This document shows positions 27,064 through 38,555 of a DNA stretch of 64,000 nucleotides, piece after piece. A program made the translations under genes and the position numbers. The notes beneath the pieces are model-generated. The model worked only from the letters and a program-made list of their open reading frames with translations. It searched no databases and was not told where the DNA came from. Location of the stretch: positions 2,491,418 to 2,555,417 of the forward strand of contig NZ_CP069157.1 of the NCBI RefSeq assembly GCF_019243775.1, in the 5' to 3' direction. Within the stretch, counting starts at the first letter, position 1; each line of letters opens with the position of its first letter. This stretch comes from Morganella morganii (GTDB lineage Bacteria > Pseudomonadota > Gammaproteobacteria > Enterobacterales > Enterobacteriaceae).

Positions 27064-28797
27064 TCAGCTTTTTATCAGGAAAGGCGTGATATCAGTTAAT
27101 TTATCAATACCTTTCAGGCTGCTGTCATCGTAGCGGTAAATATCCGCGCGATATTGCGGGATATTCTCCGCATTTACCCAGGCAGTCTGATAATAGAGAT
27201 AAACCGGAATACGGTTCGGGATAGAGACGTAACGGGTACTGCCCGCTTTCAGTGCACCATCCACACGGGTTTCGTTCCAGCCTGCGTCACCAAGGAGTAT
27301 CGCCGCGAGATCTTTGGCTTTATTCACCCGCACACAGCCGGAACTGATGGCCCGCATGTTTTTATTAAACAGGCTGTGGTTCGGGGTATCGTGCAGATAA
27401 ATCGCCTCTGAGTTCGGCATATTGAATTTATAGCGCCCCAGCGAGTTGGACGGGCCCGGTGCCTGGGTTATCCGGTACGGGAAGTTTGACGGCGTGATAA
27501 CACTCCAGTCAATGCTGTACGGATCAACCACAGAGGCGTTGTTACTCCAGCCGTTATAGATGGTGTAACCACGGCTGCTGAAATAGCTCGGATCGGCCCT
27601 GCCGCGCGGTACAACATCCTGGCGGCTCATGGTCGGCGGAACCGTCCACGGCGGGTTAATCACCACATTATTCAGGGCGCTGGACATAATCGGCGTTTTG
27701 CGTTCCGCACGGCCGACAATGGTTCTGGATTCCAGGATCAGATTATTATCCACATAGAAATACAGGGAAAAATCCGGAATATTGACCAGAATAGCGGTCG
27801 GTTCATTGTCCGGTGTAATGCGCAGACGCTGAATATTCACCGCCATAATGGCAGCCCGCATCTGTGGTGTCTTATTCAGCCACTCACGGGTCTGTTTACC
27901 GATGACACCATCGGCTTCCAGGCCGTGCTGTAACTGAAACTGTTTAACAGCCGCCACCAACGTTTTATCATAAGCAGCACCGGCGCTCATCATGTCATTG
28001 GCAGAGATCAGATTAAAGCGGTGCAGGATCTCACGCAGAGCCCCGACAGATTCATGGCTTTCCCCCGGACGCAGTGTCCGGTTAATCACCATTTCCGGCC
28101 ACGGCGCGGTATCCGCCAGTTCTGTCAGCATGGCTTTGCGCATCGGCTGATACATCTTATTCGCCGGTAACAGCGTATCGGTAAATGCTGCCAGAGTGCC
28201 GTTATGAGCCGCTGTATTCAGCCGTGCCAGTGACGGGGCACTGACAGCCGCAAACGTGAACGGACGGGCGCCGTACAGCCATTTATCGCCTTTGGTGCTC
28301 ACGTTGTCGAGGTAATAGAGATAGCCCAGAGCCGCATCCGTTAAAATCATATCCCGCGCCAGCGGGGACAGATCCGGTTGTGCCAGGGCATTCAGCCAGG
28401 CCGTGAACTGCGGCTGGAATCCGGCAAGTGCGGCTTCCGCCAGCTGATTCTCCAGGGACAGACGTGCTTTTTCATCGGTCCACAGCGGTTTCAGCTGATG
28501 TTCCGCATAAATGTTTGTCAGTGTGTCGGTATAAAGTAATGGTGTTGCCGCCGGAACTTCACGGCGGATACTGTCAGCGACATCGCTCAGAGGCAGTGCA
28601 TTAACACCGGCCACCGGCTCTGCGGCCTGTGTTTCTGTATTTTCCGGTGATTCTGAAAATGCTTTCAGATTTTCCACTTTGGCATCTGCTTCAGTCAGAT
28701 GCGTTACCGGTGCTGTTGAGGCCCACGAAACAGGCGTCAGTAACAGTGTTCCTATCATGGCGGAAATGGGAACAACTTTTTTAACTCCCGTCACCAT
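27064..28797 (-). CDS. ldtD: L,D-transpeptidase LdtD (YcbB)
   Basis: 577 residues, slightly shorter than E. coli YcbB (615). The N-terminus (about 1-26) is a signal or membrane anchor. The order is a scaffold domain, a peptidoglycan-binding-like domain (LQHGLEADGVIGKQTREWLN, about 290-310), and a YkuD catalytic domain with the catalytic Cys in AISSGCVRVNKAKDL and a conserved His in EAIYLHDTPNHSLF. It makes 3-3 meso-DAP crosslinks; in E. coli this can bypass penicillin-binding proteins and allow beta-lactam resistance. The ATG has a good GAGAGGGA ribosome-binding site. Confidence 0.96.
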   Translation of the reverse strand: MVTGVKKVVPISAMIGTLLLTPVSWASTAPVTHLTEADAKVENLKAFSESPENTETQAAEPVAGVNALPLSDVADSIRREVPAATPLLYTDTLTNIYAEHQLKPLWTDEKARLSLENQLAEAALAGFQPQFTAWLNALAQPDLSPLARDMILTDAALGYLYYLDNVSTKGDKWLYGARPFTFAAVSAPSLARLNTAAHNGTLAAFTDTLLPANKMYQPMRKAMLTELADTAPWPEMVINRTLRPGESHESVGALREILHRFNLISANDMMSAGAAYDKTLVAAVKQFQLQHGLEADGVIGKQTREWLNKTPQMRAAIMAVNIQRLRITPDNEPTAILVNIPDFSLYFYVDNNLILESRTIVGRAERKTPIMSSALNNVVINPPWTVPPTMSRQDVVPRGRADPSYFSSRGYTIYNGWSNNASVVDPYSIDWSVITPSNFPYRITQAPGPSNSLGRYKFNMPNSEAIYLHDTPNHSLFNKNMRAISSGCVRVNKAKDLAAILLGDAGWNETRVDGALKAGSTRYVSIPNRIPVYLYYQTAWVNAENIPQYRADIYRYDDSSLKGIDKLTDITPFLIKS

Positions 28798-29135
28798 AAC
28801 ATCCCTCTCTTATTTTTTATTATGTCTGTTCCGGCCAATTGTTAATACTTATGGTCAGTATAGTAAATGTATCGTTTAAATGACTTCCCTGCTGATTTTA
28901 CCTGTCAGAGAATAATTGAAAATAGGATAACGAAAAAATCGTAGAAAAAAGGCGCAAATACATCTTTTTAAGAGGAATACACTGCAATAATTACACAAAC
29001 GCATGTACTGGGTGCGATGAAATACATCTCATTCTCTGCTTTTCTTCCCGGATAAACAAATCTGCGCCGGACAATAAACAACACAGACAAAAAAACTCCG
29101 CCGGGGGCGGAGCTGAGATGACTGACAGGTTATGA
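28798..29135. other. Intergenic region between the phosphatase gene and ldtD
   Basis: 338 bp, AT-rich, no gene seen. It should contain the ldtD promoter near 28830-28900. Its far end holds the terminator of the phosphatase gene. The block marks the edge of an accessory insertion: in E. coli, ldtD and mukB are adjacent. Confidence 0.55.
29089..29112 (-). terminator. Terminator of the class B phosphatase gene
   Basis: CTCCGCC pairs with GGCGGAG, and the minus strand continues into seven U residues. Confidence 0.85.
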
Positions 29136-29849
29136 TTAATATTCGGAATTAATAACCACTTCCTCGCCGAACTGACCGGCTTTCGGCAACGGCTGATACG
29201 AAGAGTTTGATGCGCGTAATACCCGGATACCCCGGATATTCAGTTCCCGCGCTGCGGCAATATCCGCATCCGCATCACCGTAATAAATTTTCAGTTTGTG
29301 ATCACGCATCCAGCTGACTTTATTATTCTGCCCTTCCTCATCACCGGCAAAAATAACCGGGTTCATTTTATCTGCAGGAATACGCAGCCCTTCCTGCACA
29401 TATTTGGTGACCGTTTCTGTTTTGGTTTTGCTGCGCCCGGTGATGAAATAAACGGTATCACCACGTTTCAGGTGCATCTGAACCAGTTCCATACCGGATT
29501 TTTTCGGCATACTGAATTTATCCCACTCATTATTCATTTTTTCCCAGAATTCCGGGTTTTTCAGATAACTGTAGTCGTTCGGGGAGTATTCCAGTTTGCC
29601 GCGGTAAAAGCCCGGGCTTGAGAATAAGACAGTGTCGTCAATATCAAAGCCCACCGCCATCGGCGGCTGCCCTTTCAGGCTCTCTTCAATCTGTTCAACC
29701 GAAATCCAGTGAATGGCATGCTGTTCTGCCAGCTGAGCAACGGTCACGCCGTCACTGACTTTTTCCGGCATGTACACTTTGGCATCAGCCACACTGTTGA
29801 GGCTCAGAGCGAGTGCCAGGGCACTCAGGGTGAGGGTCAGTTTACGCAT
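29136..29849 (-). CDS. aphA: Class B nonspecific acid phosphatase (AphA/NapA type)
   Basis: 237 residues. A Sec signal peptide (1-23, cleavage after ADA) is followed by a DDDD-superfamily HAD fold. The first motif is [13 protein letters not shown] (Asp69, Asp71, Asp72) and the second [24 protein letters not shown] and DNNK-like loops also fit. Class B enzymes are homotetrameric, magnesium-dependent periplasmic phosphatases and phosphotransferases acting on nucleotides and sugar phosphates. M. morganii is known to make such an enzyme (NapA), which supports the species guess. E. coli aphA lies elsewhere, so its place here between ldtD and mukB is unusual. Confidence 0.95.
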   Translation of the reverse strand: MRKLTLTLSALALALSLNSVADAKVYMPEKVSDGVTVAQLAEQHAIHWISVEQIEESLKGQPPMAVGFDIDDTVLFSSPGFYRGKLEYSPNDYSYLKNPEFWEKMNNEWDKFSMPKKSGMELVQMHLKRGDTVYFITGRSKTKTETVTKYVQEGLRIPADKMNPVIFAGDEEGQNNKVSWMRDHKLKIYYGDADADIAAARELNIRGIRVLRASNSSYQPLPKAGQFGEEVVINSEY

Positions 29850-30128
29850 TGTATATCCTTAATTTTCTGTGTCGATCACGCGGAGTGAGAATCTAACCAT
29901 TCCGGTTTCATATTAACGTTATTCAGATCACACGGTGAGGAATCCCCGCCGCTTTATACCGGCTGACAGCCGCATGATTGTTCTGAATTCAGAACATTGT
30001 TTATCAATATCCGCACTACTCAGCTTTTCGCTTATGGATTAATTTTAATCCGCACAACAGAACGTTTCTGAGAAACACACTGTTTAAACAAAAATTACCA
30101 TCAAATTACCATAAGTGAGGGTCTTAAA

Positions 30129-30806
30129 ATGAGTAATCCGGCAAACTTTAATGGTCAGCGTCCTGTTATTAATCCTGATGATGCACTGATGTTGTTAATC
30201 GATCATCAGAGCGGATTGTTCCAGACTGTCGGCGATATGCCGATGACTGAATTACGCGCCAGAGCCGCTGTGCTGGCAAAAATGGCAACGCTCGCCAATA
30301 TTCCGGTGATCACCACCGCGTCTGTGCCGCAGGGTCCGAATGGACCGCTGATCCCGGAAATTCACCAAAATGCACCACATGCTCAGTATATTGCCCGTAA
30401 AGGTGAAATTAATGCCTGGGATAACCCGGAGTTTGTGGCTGCAGTGAAAGCATCCGGTAAAAAGCAGTTAATCATCGCCGGTACCATTACCAGCGTTTGT
30501 ATGGCATTCCCGGCGATCAGCGCCGTGGCTGACGGTTATCAGGTGTTTGCGGTAATTGATGCTTCCGGTACCTATACCAAGATGGCTCAGGAAATCACCC
30601 TGGCGCGCGTTGTCCAGGCTGGTGTGGTACCGATGGATACTGCAGCGGTGGCCTCTGAACTGCAAAAAACCTGGAACCGTGCGGATGCGGCAGAATGGGC
30701 ACAGGCGTACACACAGATTTTCCCGGCCTATCAGTTACTGATTGAGAGCTATACCAAAGCGCAGGACGTTGTAAATAACAACGAGATTTTAGATTCACAG
30801 CGCTGA
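30129..30806 (+). CDS. ycaC: YcaC-type isochorismatase-fold hydrolase
   Basis: 225 residues, somewhat longer than E. coli YcaC (208). Isochorismatase/cysteine hydrolase fold: the catalytic Asp is in LMLLIDHQSG, the Lys in YIARKGEINAWDNPEF, and the nucleophilic Cys in TITSVCMAFPAISAV. The KQLIIAG block and IDASGTYTKMAQEIT agree with YcaC. YcaC forms an octameric ring in E. coli; its substrate is unknown. A GTGAGGG ribosome-binding site precedes the ATG. E. coli ycaC lies near pflA, so the gene is displaced here and stands divergent from the acid phosphatase gene. Confidence 0.85.
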   Translation: MSNPANFNGQRPVINPDDALMLLIDHQSGLFQTVGDMPMTELRARAAVLAKMATLANIPVITTASVPQGPNGPLIPEIHQNAPHAQYIARKGEINAWDNPEFVAAVKASGKKQLIIAGTITSVCMAFPAISAVADGYQVFAVIDASGTYTKMAQEITLARVVQAGVVPMDTAAVASELQKTWNRADAAEWAQAYTQIFPAYQLLIESYTKAQDVVNNNEILDSQR

Positions 30807-30810
30807 TATA

Positions 30811-30842
30811 AAAAAACGGATGAGCGCACTGCTGCGCTCATC
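30811..30842 (-). terminator. Hairpin with U tail, candidate mukB terminator
   Basis: GATGAGCGCA pairs with TGCGCTCATC, and the minus strand continues CCGTTTTTTT. It is about 200 bp beyond the mukB stop. On the plus strand it follows ycaC without a T tail. Confidence 0.7.
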
Positions 30843-30937
30843 TCAGGCCGTTGACAAACCTGCAAGGGTTGGCAACGACCGACAGGGGTTGTAAAAATAA
30901 ACCAGGAAAATCAATTTATTGATTTTCGGCTGATAAC

Positions 30938-31010
30938 ACAAAGCAGGAAAAACCACGTTTTATCCTGCTTTGTCTGCAATCACGGATGAGCACAGCAATG
31001 TGCTCATCCG
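30938..31010. repeat. Two further perfect hairpins downstream of mukB
   Basis: ACAAAGCAGGA (30938-30948) pairs with TCCTGCTTTGT (30963-30973). CGGATGAGCACA (30983-30994) pairs with TGTGCTCATCCG (30999-31010) around a GCAA tetraloop. The second closely resembles the hairpin at 30819-30842, so the GGATGAGC stem is present twice within 200 bp. Confidence 0.6.
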
Positions 31011-31037
31011 CTTCAGAGAAAAGACCGGAGGGAGAAA

Positions 31038-34000
31038 TTAATCCTGCTCTTCTTCCCCGTCATCCTCCTCTTCCGTCACCGGCTCAGGCAATGCTTCCGG
31101 TGCCGGCGTTGGTTCCGGCTGGCCGAAGCCGCGCAATCCCACCACATGCACATGTTCCTGATTATTGAAGACTTTACGTACCAGTTTGTACGTTGTGCCT
31201 TTCTCCGGACTGATATTTTCTGGTGCCGCAATAATCAGCTGCATCTGTAAGCGATCGCACAGCTCAAACAGGGTGGCTATAGATTTCGCATCCAGACGCG
31301 CTGCTTCATCCAGGAACAGCAGACGGCACGGCGAAATATCTTTGCTGCGCAGACGGCGGGATTCTTCTTCCCAGCTCTGCACCACCATCACCAGAATGGA
31401 CATCCCGGTACCAATCGCCTCACCGGTGGATAACGCGCCGCTCTCGGCTTTCAGCCAGCCGTCAGAACCACGGTTGACTTCCACTTCCAGCTCGAGATAG
31501 TTACGGTAATCCAGCAGTTCCTCACCGATGGTCTGCGGCAGACGCTGCCCCATATCCACCTGCGGGTTCAGACGCTGATAGAGTTTCGCCATCGCTTCAG
31601 AGAAGGTCAGACGCTGGCTGGCGAACAGGTCCTGATGCTGCTCGTGCTCTTCGGACAGCACATCCAGCAGTATCGCGTGGCTTTCGCGGATATTCACATT
31701 CAGGCGCACCCCTTTGACCTGACCGAATGCCACGGCCTGCAGGCCCTGGTTAAGCATGCGGATACGGTTCTGTTCGCGCTGAATAGTTTTGCGGATGATA
31801 TTGGCCACACTTTTCGAGCTGATCGCCAGTTTCTGTTCACGGGCGGTCAGTTCGTCGGTCAGCCGTGCCAGCTCGATTTCCATCTGTTCAATAGCGTCAA
31901 TCGGATCATCAGTTTTGATAATATCCTGGCGGATACGTTCGCGCAGGTGGCGGTACACTTCGATAAAGAACTGTACTTTGCGTTCCGGACGCTTCGGATC
32001 TTCGGACAGGCGCAGTGCATCACGCAGATGTTCGTTATCCGCCACGGCCTGACGCAGTGCACCGAGGGCTTTATCCGACATGGAACGCAGTGTGTCCGCA
32101 TCTTCATAAGCCAGCTCACGGCGGTGGAGGCGGCGCTCAACGCCACTTTCTTTCACCATCCGCATCACCGCACACCAGCCCGCTTTGGCGGTCACGACCT
32201 GCTCGCGGAGCTGCTGGTAATCGCGCTCTGCTTTGCGCAGACGTTTTTGCAGATTATCCATTTCCGACTCGCCGATCCCCAGCTGTTTTTCCAGCTGATT
32301 GATACGGGCGCGGTTATGGCTGACCTGGTTGTACAGTTCATCACGGCGCACACGGGCACGCTCTTCCGCATTGGCATCCGCCTGAACACCAATTTCGCTC
32401 ATTTCGCGCTCAAGTTCGCGCAGCATGTCCGATTTGGTTTCATACGAGCTGCGCAGTGAGGCCAGAACCTGATTGAACTCCGCGCATTTGGTCTGCTGCT
32501 GGCGCAGCATCTCACGTGTACGGGCACGATCAGACTCCGCGTGTTCCAGACGCTGACGCAGTTTGTCATTAAGATCGGCATTTTCTGTCAGCATGCCGGC
32601 GGATCCGCCGTAATTAAAGTGCTGACGGCGCTGCGCGACTTCTTCCAGGGCAAACGCCTGCTGACGGGCCTGCTGCTGCACCTGTTTCGCGTTTTCATAA
32701 TCGCGGATCAGAGCTTCATGCTGCTCCGGATCACTCTGGAGAACAGCTACCATCGGCTCCAGTTTGCGCAGCGCTGCACCGTACTGCTGAATATGACGGG
32801 CGGATTCCTGTGCATCCGTCAGCGCATCACGGATCTCATCCGCGCGATCTGCCAGTGTTTCATCAAGCAGCAGAGCGGTATTCGGGATCAGACGGTTAAG
32901 GATGCTCAGATTTTCTTTGATCTGCGCATACTGCTGACGGGCAACGGCAGTCTGCTCCTCAAACTGTGCCAGCTCGCGCTCCAGCTCATTACGGCGCTGA
33001 TTCAGTGTGCGGATTTCCGCTTCCGGGTCAGCCTCAAAGGCCACTGAGATATTTTTGCCGACAAAACGGCTGAATGCCTGATGAGCACGCTGCATTTTCT
33101 GGACATCAAAAGAGAGTGTCGCCAGGCGTTCTGCCAGCTCATCCCGTTCATGTTCCAGCACTGCCAGCTGATTTTCCCGCGCCGCACGGCCGAACAGCGG
33201 CACAGACGGGAAGCGGGAGTAACGCCACTGGCGATCGGTGCTGCGCACCAGCACCGCACGCTCCAGCTCTTCGGTGGTGAAGACGCTGTCATCAAAGGAT
33301 TGCGGATCCCCTTCAATCAGATAGAGATCTTCCGGACAATCATCGAGGGCATCCAGCATCGGACGCACGGCGCTGAGATCCGGCACCACAATCGCATGGC
33401 GCGCCGGGCCGTATAAGGCGGAGAAATACGGTGCGTCATCAATCGTGATGTCGTCATAGATTTCCGACAGCAATATACCACCGAAACGCTCTGCCAGGCC
33501 AAGCATACGGCCATCTTCCGCGCCGCTCGGCTGACTGAGCCGTTCAATATCTTTTTCCAGCTGTGCTTTTTTCAGCGCGATTTCATCACGCTCAACAGTC
33601 ACTTCGCGCTCACGCTCCAGCAACTGCTGCATATATTCAGTGACATCATTGGCGCTGGTGAACGTCTCATGAGACTGCTCACACAATTGCGTCAGAGCTT
33701 CCTGCGCCGCCAGCCACGCCGGGGCTTTGACGGTCAGGGACTGGATTTGCTGCTTCAGCTGCTCAGTCTGCTGACGCATTTCCATACGGCGCTCGCCGCT
33801 TTCACTGACACTGACACTCAGGCTTTCCTGCTGCGCCTCAAGGGTCATCAGCATCTCATCGAGCCCGTCCGCCTCAACCTGCTGCCCGATGCGTTTGCAG
33901 AAATCATCCAGCGATTTCTGCGCATTGTGCTGGCTGTGCAGACGCTGTTCCAGTTCAGATAACTGCTGGCGCAGCGGCTGGACGCGGTCGGCCATCATCT

Positions 34001-35525
34001 GCTGTGACGGCAGTTCGCGCAATAATTCACGGGCGGTCTGGTAAGCTTCACTGCGGCTGACTTCACCGACCACCGATTTCACCAGTTCATAGGCCTGAGA
34101 GAACTGGCTGTGTGCGGCCTGCGCCACACTCATTTTCTGCTCAAGCACTAACAGGGATTCGGTTGCCTGCTCTTCGCGGGCGCGGAAGGTTTCCAGCCAT
34201 TCATCCAGTGAATCAATATCCAGCTGCGGCAGCTGACACACCGCTTTGGCGCGTTCCAGCGCCTGTAATGCCTGCTGATACTGAATGGCGCGGGTCTGCT
34301 GAACATCCAGCGCCTGCTGGTAATCGGCCAGTTGGCTTTTCAGCTCATCCACTTCTTCTTCCGCAACATGGTTGCGTTCTTCATATTCCGCCAGCTGTTC
34401 TGCGGCTTCTTCCGCCACTTCAGTCTGTTCTTCCAGACGGAATGTCAGCTCTTCGACATCAGCCTGATAACGGTCAATTTTTTCCTGCTGACGCATGGCC
34501 GTCTGCACCAGTGTCAGATGATCACTGGCTGCCTGGTAATCCGTTTCCAGATCGGCGGATGAGGCCGTCTGCTCCGCCAGCTCGCGGGACATTTCCACCT
34601 GACGGAACTGTTCGCTGATCAGCTGTTTGCGGCTGCCGAGCAGTTCCCGGCGCACAGAGAGTGCCTGGTCGATATGCACACGGCGCTCATTGGCGTGACG
34701 CATATAATCTGCAGAAACATACGCGGTCGCTTCAGTGATCAGGTGTTTGAACAGGTCACGGTCAGACTGGGTAACGCGGATAGCTTCCAGTGTGATACGG
34801 TTTTCGCGCAGTGCCCCTTCCATATCCTGGAAGGCTTTGCGCACCCCGCTGTTCTCCGGCAGTAAATAGTCACGCAGGGAACGGGTGATAGCACTGGAGA
34901 TACCGCCGTAGAGCGAAGCTTCGATCAGGCGGTAGAATTTGCTGCGGTCGCCTGCAGAACGCAGACGTTTCGGGATAACACCCAGCTCGAACAGAACCGA
35001 ATGGTAATCAGTAATCGAGTTAAACTGTTTGAAATGCACACCTTCGATATCATCCAGGCGGGCTTTCAGGTCATTCAGCGGCAGAACCCGCACCTGGCGT
35101 TCACTCAGCTGTTCGCTGACAATCTGTGTCGGGGAATACTGTGTCGGTAATCCCTGAATCATAAAGGATTTGATATCGACTTTTTTATCACGTCCGGCAA
35201 TCTGCTGAAGACGCACCCCCACCAGCACACGCTGATGGCGGGAGTTCACCACATCCAGCATGGCGTAGCACACGCCCGGACGCAGTTTACCGTGCAGACC
35301 TTTATCACGGGAACCGGATGTTGCCCCGGCTTCAGTGGTGTTACGGAAGTGCAGCAGGGTTAAATCCGGGATCATGGCGGTAATAAAGGCCGCCATAGTG
35401 GTGGATTTACCGGCACCGTTACCGCCGGACAAGGTGGTGACCAGCTCATCCAGATCAAAGGTGCGCGCAAAAAAGCCGTTCCAGTTGACTAACGTGAGCG
35501 AGCGGAATTTACCACGTTCAATCAT
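31038..35525 (-). CDS. mukB: Chromosome partition protein MukB
   Basis: 1495 residues, against 1486 in E. coli. This SMC-like condensin ATPase has an N-terminal head with Walker A in [16 protein letters not shown], long coiled coils (about 330-650 and 860-1200) flanking a central hinge, and a C-terminal head with the signature [19 protein letters not shown] and Walker [14 protein letters not shown]. The acidic tail after residue about 1470 is rich in Glu and Asp. With MukE and MukF it forms the condensin that compacts and segregates sister chromosomes; MatP displaces it from the Ter region. Its ATG overlaps the mukE stop (ATGA). Confidence 0.99.
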   Translation of the reverse strand: MIERGKFRSLTLVNWNGFFARTFDLDELVTTLSGGNGAGKSTTMAAFITAMIPDLTLLHFRNTTEAGATSGSRDKGLHGKLRPGVCYAMLDVVNSRHQRVLVGVRLQQIAGRDKKVDIKSFMIQGLPTQYSPTQIVSEQLSERQVRVLPLNDLKARLDDIEGVHFKQFNSITDYHSVLFELGVIPKRLRSAGDRSKFYRLIEASLYGGISSAITRSLRDYLLPENSGVRKAFQDMEGALRENRITLEAIRVTQSDRDLFKHLITEATAYVSADYMRHANERRVHIDQALSVRRELLGSRKQLISEQFRQVEMSRELAEQTASSADLETDYQAASDHLTLVQTAMRQQEKIDRYQADVEELTFRLEEQTEVAEEAAEQLAEYEERNHVAEEEVDELKSQLADYQQALDVQQTRAIQYQQALQALERAKAVCQLPQLDIDSLDEWLETFRAREEQATESLLVLEQKMSVAQAAHSQFSQAYELVKSVVGEVSRSEAYQTARELLRELPSQQMMADRVQPLRQQLSELEQRLHSQHNAQKSLDDFCKRIGQQVEADGLDEMLMTLEAQQESLSVSVSESGERRMEMRQQTEQLKQQIQSLTVKAPAWLAAQEALTQLCEQSHETFTSANDVTEYMQQLLEREREVTVERDEIALKKAQLEKDIERLSQPSGAEDGRMLGLAERFGGILLSEIYDDITIDDAPYFSALYGPARHAIVVPDLSAVRPMLDALDDCPEDLYLIEGDPQSFDDSVFTTEELERAVLVRSTDRQWRYSRFPSVPLFGRAARENQLAVLEHERDELAERLATLSFDVQKMQRAHQAFSRFVGKNISVAFEADPEAEIRTLNQRRNELERELAQFEEQTAVARQQYAQIKENLSILNRLIPNTALLLDETLADRADEIRDALTDAQESARHIQQYGAALRKLEPMVAVLQSDPEQHEALIRDYENAKQVQQQARQQAFALEEVAQRRQHFNYGGSAGMLTENADLNDKLRQRLEHAESDRARTREMLRQQQTKCAEFNQVLASLRSSYETKSDMLRELEREMSEIGVQADANAEERARVRRDELYNQVSHNRARINQLEKQLGIGESEMDNLQKRLRKAERDYQQLREQVVTAKAGWCAVMRMVKESGVERRLHRRELAYEDADTLRSMSDKALGALRQAVADNEHLRDALRLSEDPKRPERKVQFFIEVYRHLRERIRQDIIKTDDPIDAIEQMEIELARLTDELTAREQKLAISSKSVANIIRKTIQREQNRIRMLNQGLQAVAFGQVKGVRLNVNIRESHAILLDVLSEEHEQHQDLFASQRLTFSEAMAKLYQRLNPQVDMGQRLPQTIGEELLDYRNYLELEVEVNRGSDGWLKAESGALSTGEAIGTGMSILVMVVQSWEEESRRLRSKDISPCRLLFLDEAARLDAKSIATLFELCDRLQMQLIIAAPENISPEKGTTYKLVRKVFNNQEHVHVVGLRGFGQPEPTPAPEALPEPVTEEEDDGEEEQD

Positions 35526-36259
35526 TCTTCATCCTCCGCTTCATCCGTCGCGTTGTCATTATCAAATTCTTCATTATCATCGTCCTGATCCTCAGGGCGC
35601 GGGTGTTTTTCATCTTCCGCCAGAGATTGGGCCTCACCGTCGCGGATAAGACGCAGCTGCGCCTCACGCGGGTCATCCCCGCTGCGGACATCCGCTCCGA
35701 AGCGGAAAACGGATTCGGCAATCACAAACTGGCTGTTATCCGCAGAGACAAACGTGATCATCCCCAGGCGGCGCAGACGGTTCAGCGCACCACGGGTTTT
35801 TTCCAGTAATTTCTGTTTGTCCAGGTCAGAGCCGGTGGAGCGGTTATTCACCACTTTCAGTAATTTGGCTTCATCCGCCAGTGACAGCAGTTCCTCATAG
35901 AGCTCTGCCGTGGAGAAAATACCCTGGTTGGCGAGACGCTCCGGGCTGAGATACAGATAGCACAGCACTTTACCGACCAGCATTTCCAGTTCGGATAACA
36001 CCGAGCGCGGGATCAGTGTGCTGGAACGCGGGCGCAGATAGAAGAACCCTTCCGGTGCACGGACCAGTTCCACGTTATAACGGGCGTAAAAGCCTTCCAG
36101 TTCATCCTGGAAATCCATCAGAAAGGCATGATTATCCAGATCATCCACGCCGATATGGCGGCCTGCGCGCAACTGGCTGTCAAGTTCCGGAAAAAGGTTG
36201 TTGGCAAGTGCCTGAGCCAGCTTTGCTGACATAAATTGTTCAATATGTGTCGATGACAT
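35522..36259 (-). CDS. mukE: Chromosome partition protein MukE
   Basis: 245 residues from ATG 36259 ([20 protein letters not shown]), the conserved MukE start; an upstream extension of the frame lies inside mukF and is ignored. Winged-helix protein with [32 protein letters not shown] and [12 protein letters not shown] blocks and a C-terminal acidic tail. It bridges MukF and MukB in the condensin complex. It overlaps mukF by 20 bp and mukB by 4 bp, implying coupled translation. Confidence 0.98.
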   Translation of the reverse strand: MSSTHIEQFMSAKLAQALANNLFPELDSQLRAGRHIGVDDLDNHAFLMDFQDELEGFYARYNVELVRAPEGFFYLRPRSSTLIPRSVLSELEMLVGKVLCYLYLSPERLANQGIFSTAELYEELLSLADEAKLLKVVNNRSTGSDLDKQKLLEKTRGALNRLRRLGMITFVSADNSQFVIAESVFRFGADVRSGDDPREAQLRLIRDGEAQSLAEDEKHPRPEDQDDDNEEFDNDNATDEAEDEE

Positions 36260-37565
36260 GTGCCTGCACCTTCGCTCCGTATTCATTAATTGCTGACCAT
36301 TCCGCCGGGATGCCTGAGAAATCAGCATCAGCCACCCCGAGGCGGACAGCCTGATCCACGATAATCCGTGCCACATCGAACTGGCGGCTGCGCGGATATT
36401 TCGCGAGGTAATCACGCAGAACCGCACCCAGATCCAGCGGCTTCGCCTGTGCTTTATACACAGCCAGCGCAGTTTCCATCATGGCGGCAAGCTCTTCGTT
36501 GACCTCGCTGAACTCTTCATATTCCAGATCCGGCGGTAATTCCCCGGTCACTTCGTCATCACGCAGTGCCATCTCTTCGTCACGCATATCCAGCAGGCGA
36601 TCCGCATTAGCCACATTAAGAGCCCACGGCGAGTCAAAATAGTGCTGTACAGAATGGCGCAGACGCTGCGAGAAAATACGGTTTTTATCCATATCGATAG
36701 CGGTACGGATAAATTTATGGACATGGCGGTCATAACCAATCCATAAATCAATAGATTGCTGGCCCCAGCTGATAATGCGGTCGAGCTTGGCCTGCAGATC
36801 AAAAATCAGCTTATCCACCAGTTCAGAGCCGGTGGCGGCACTCATATTGGCATCCTGGATACGCAGCAGGTTCGCCTGTAATTTGTCACCGGCGGCTTCG
36901 AGCGTATCCTGCAGTTCCCGCAGTGTGAGAGAGGTTTCTGACAGCAACTGTTCACAGTTGGCAATCGCGGCCTGCCAGTCCTGATTCAGCAGTTTGGCGA
37001 TATCGTCTTTGACGCCGTTTTGCTGCTCATCCATAACGCGCTGCGACATATCAATGCTGTCGAAGATCTCCGCCACGGAATATTTCAGCGGGGCAAACAC
37101 ATTACGGTGCCAGTGGAATTCATCCCCGCCCTCTTCGGCGGCATCTGCCGCGCGGCTCAGTTCACCGGCCACAATCGAGAGCTGCATGGATAAACGCAGT
37201 GAGGAAAATTCACGCTGACGGATGTAATAATCGCTGATGCCGATCCCGAGCGGGGTCAGCCGGTAAATCGCATTACCCTCAAAGATATCACTGGTAAAGC
37301 GGTTAAATATTTTCTGGCGCACCATATCATTGATGGCATTGTTCGCGCGGACCGCAACAGATTCCGTTGTCTGTTCAAAGCCTTTGCAGACTTCGCGGAA
37401 GGCATCCACCAGTTCCCCCTCGCTCATTTCACCGTCGATGCGCTCACTGTTGAGCACCGCAACAGACAGTAAAAAAGCCAGCCGTTCCGGCGGCAGCGCG
37501 ATGGAGAAATCATTCTTTCGCGCCCATGCCACGAGTTCCGGGACTGTTTGGGTAAACTCACTCAT
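36240..37565 (-). CDS. mukF: Chromosome partition protein MukF (kleisin)
   Basis: 441 residues, as in E. coli. An N-terminal winged helix used for dimerisation ([25 protein letters not shown] region) is followed by a helical middle segment and a C-terminal winged helix that contacts the MukB head. This is the kleisin subunit closing the MukB ring. The start overlaps the cmoM stop by 8 bp, so cmoM-mukF-mukE-mukB form one operon, as in E. coli. Confidence 0.98.
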   Translation of the reverse strand: MSEFTQTVPELVAWARKNDFSIALPPERLAFLLSVAVLNSERIDGEMSEGELVDAFREVCKGFEQTTESVAVRANNAINDMVRQKIFNRFTSDIFEGNAIYRLTPLGIGISDYYIRQREFSSLRLSMQLSIVAGELSRAADAAEEGGDEFHWHRNVFAPLKYSVAEIFDSIDMSQRVMDEQQNGVKDDIAKLLNQDWQAAIANCEQLLSETSLTLRELQDTLEAAGDKLQANLLRIQDANMSAATGSELVDKLIFDLQAKLDRIISWGQQSIDLWIGYDRHVHKFIRTAIDMDKNRIFSQRLRHSVQHYFDSPWALNVANADRLLDMRDEEMALRDDEVTGELPPDLEYEEFSEVNEELAAMMETALAVYKAQAKPLDLGAVLRDYLAKYPRSRQFDVARIIVDQAVRLGVADADFSGIPAEWSAINEYGAKVQAHVIDTY

Positions 37566-38346
37566 TGTCCATCCTTCTGATCGGTTTTCGTGCCATAACG
37601 TGAATATAGCGGCCTAAGCTGATATAAGGCTCCTGACGGCAATAGCGTTGCTCCAGTGCCAGCAGCGCTGGGAAATCACGGTTTTGTAACTGGCGGCTCT
37701 GCAGATAATCATGGAAAACCCGCACGCCGGTTTTTGCCTCAATCGTCAGACGGCAATCATCCAGCCACTGATAAACCTGTTCCGGCATAAGGGGATTCTG
37801 CGGCGATAACGAACGCTTGCGGCGGCGCTGAATTTCCGGGGTTGCCAGATGAAAATTGCCTAATATCGCATTTCGCATCACAAGTCCGTTCGCATTGTAA
37901 AACATTAACGATAATGCACCACCGCCCGCTATTATAGCGGTCAGTGCTTCAATTGCACCTTTTTGATCTGTGATCCACTCCAAAACGGCATGAAATAATA
38001 CCAGATCAAACGCCCCTTCAGTGTGAAGTGCGATATCCTGTGCCGCACAATGAATAAAGGACATATTTTCTGCCACGCCGTCATCCAGCGCGGCCTGTTG
38101 TGCGCGGGCAATCATCTCTTCTGACAGGTCGCACAATACCACCTGATGCCCCAGCGCAGCCAGACGGCGGGAGAAAAAACCGTCACCGCCGCCCGCATCC
38201 AGAATGCGCAGCGGACCCGGTTTCAGCCGGGTCAGTAAGGCGTCCAGATCCTGCCAGACCACCGCTTCGCGGATTTGCCCTTTTGTTGTGCCATAGATAT
38301 TGCGGGTGAATTTCTCCGCGATATCGTCAAAATTACGATCAACCAT
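37558..38346 (-). CDS. cmoM: tRNA 5-carboxymethoxyuridine methyltransferase CmoM (SmtA)
   Basis: 262 residues, a SAM-dependent methyltransferase. The SAM motif is [24 protein letters not shown], and [12 protein letters not shown] holds the motif after strand 4. CmoM methylates cmo5U34 to mcmo5U in certain tRNAs and so tunes wobble decoding. It is the first gene of the mukFEB operon and diverges from elyC; both promoters must lie in the 209-bp gap to elyC. Confidence 0.95.
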   Translation of the reverse strand: MVDRNFDDIAEKFTRNIYGTTKGQIREAVVWQDLDALLTRLKPGPLRILDAGGGDGFFSRRLAALGHQVVLCDLSEEMIARAQQAALDDGVAENMSFIHCAAQDIALHTEGAFDLVLFHAVLEWITDQKGAIEALTAIIAGGGALSLMFYNANGLVMRNAILGNFHLATPEIQRRRKRSLSPQNPLMPEQVYQWLDDCRLTIEAKTGVRVFHDYLQSRQLQNRDFPALLALEQRYCRQEPYISLGRYIHVMARKPIRRMDNE

Positions 38347-38555
38347 GAAAACCTGTGTTCAGTTCCGGGGGATATTTCGGGTCAGTCTGCGGCGGTTTCC
38401 CGCGCAATCCGGCTATCTTCAATTGTATTGCCGGGCAGAGCAGTGCAATATGCAAAGTCGGTAACTATTGTGTCACAGACGTGTCTAATGTCACCCGATT
38501 TGTGCAGACTCCTGCCGTTAACCGGTGATAAATCAATCATATTTAAGGTGCGCTC

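Noticed and set aside
31635..32459. 274-codon ORF antisense to mukB
   Set aside because: Shadow ORF in the mukB coiled-coil region with no recognisable product.
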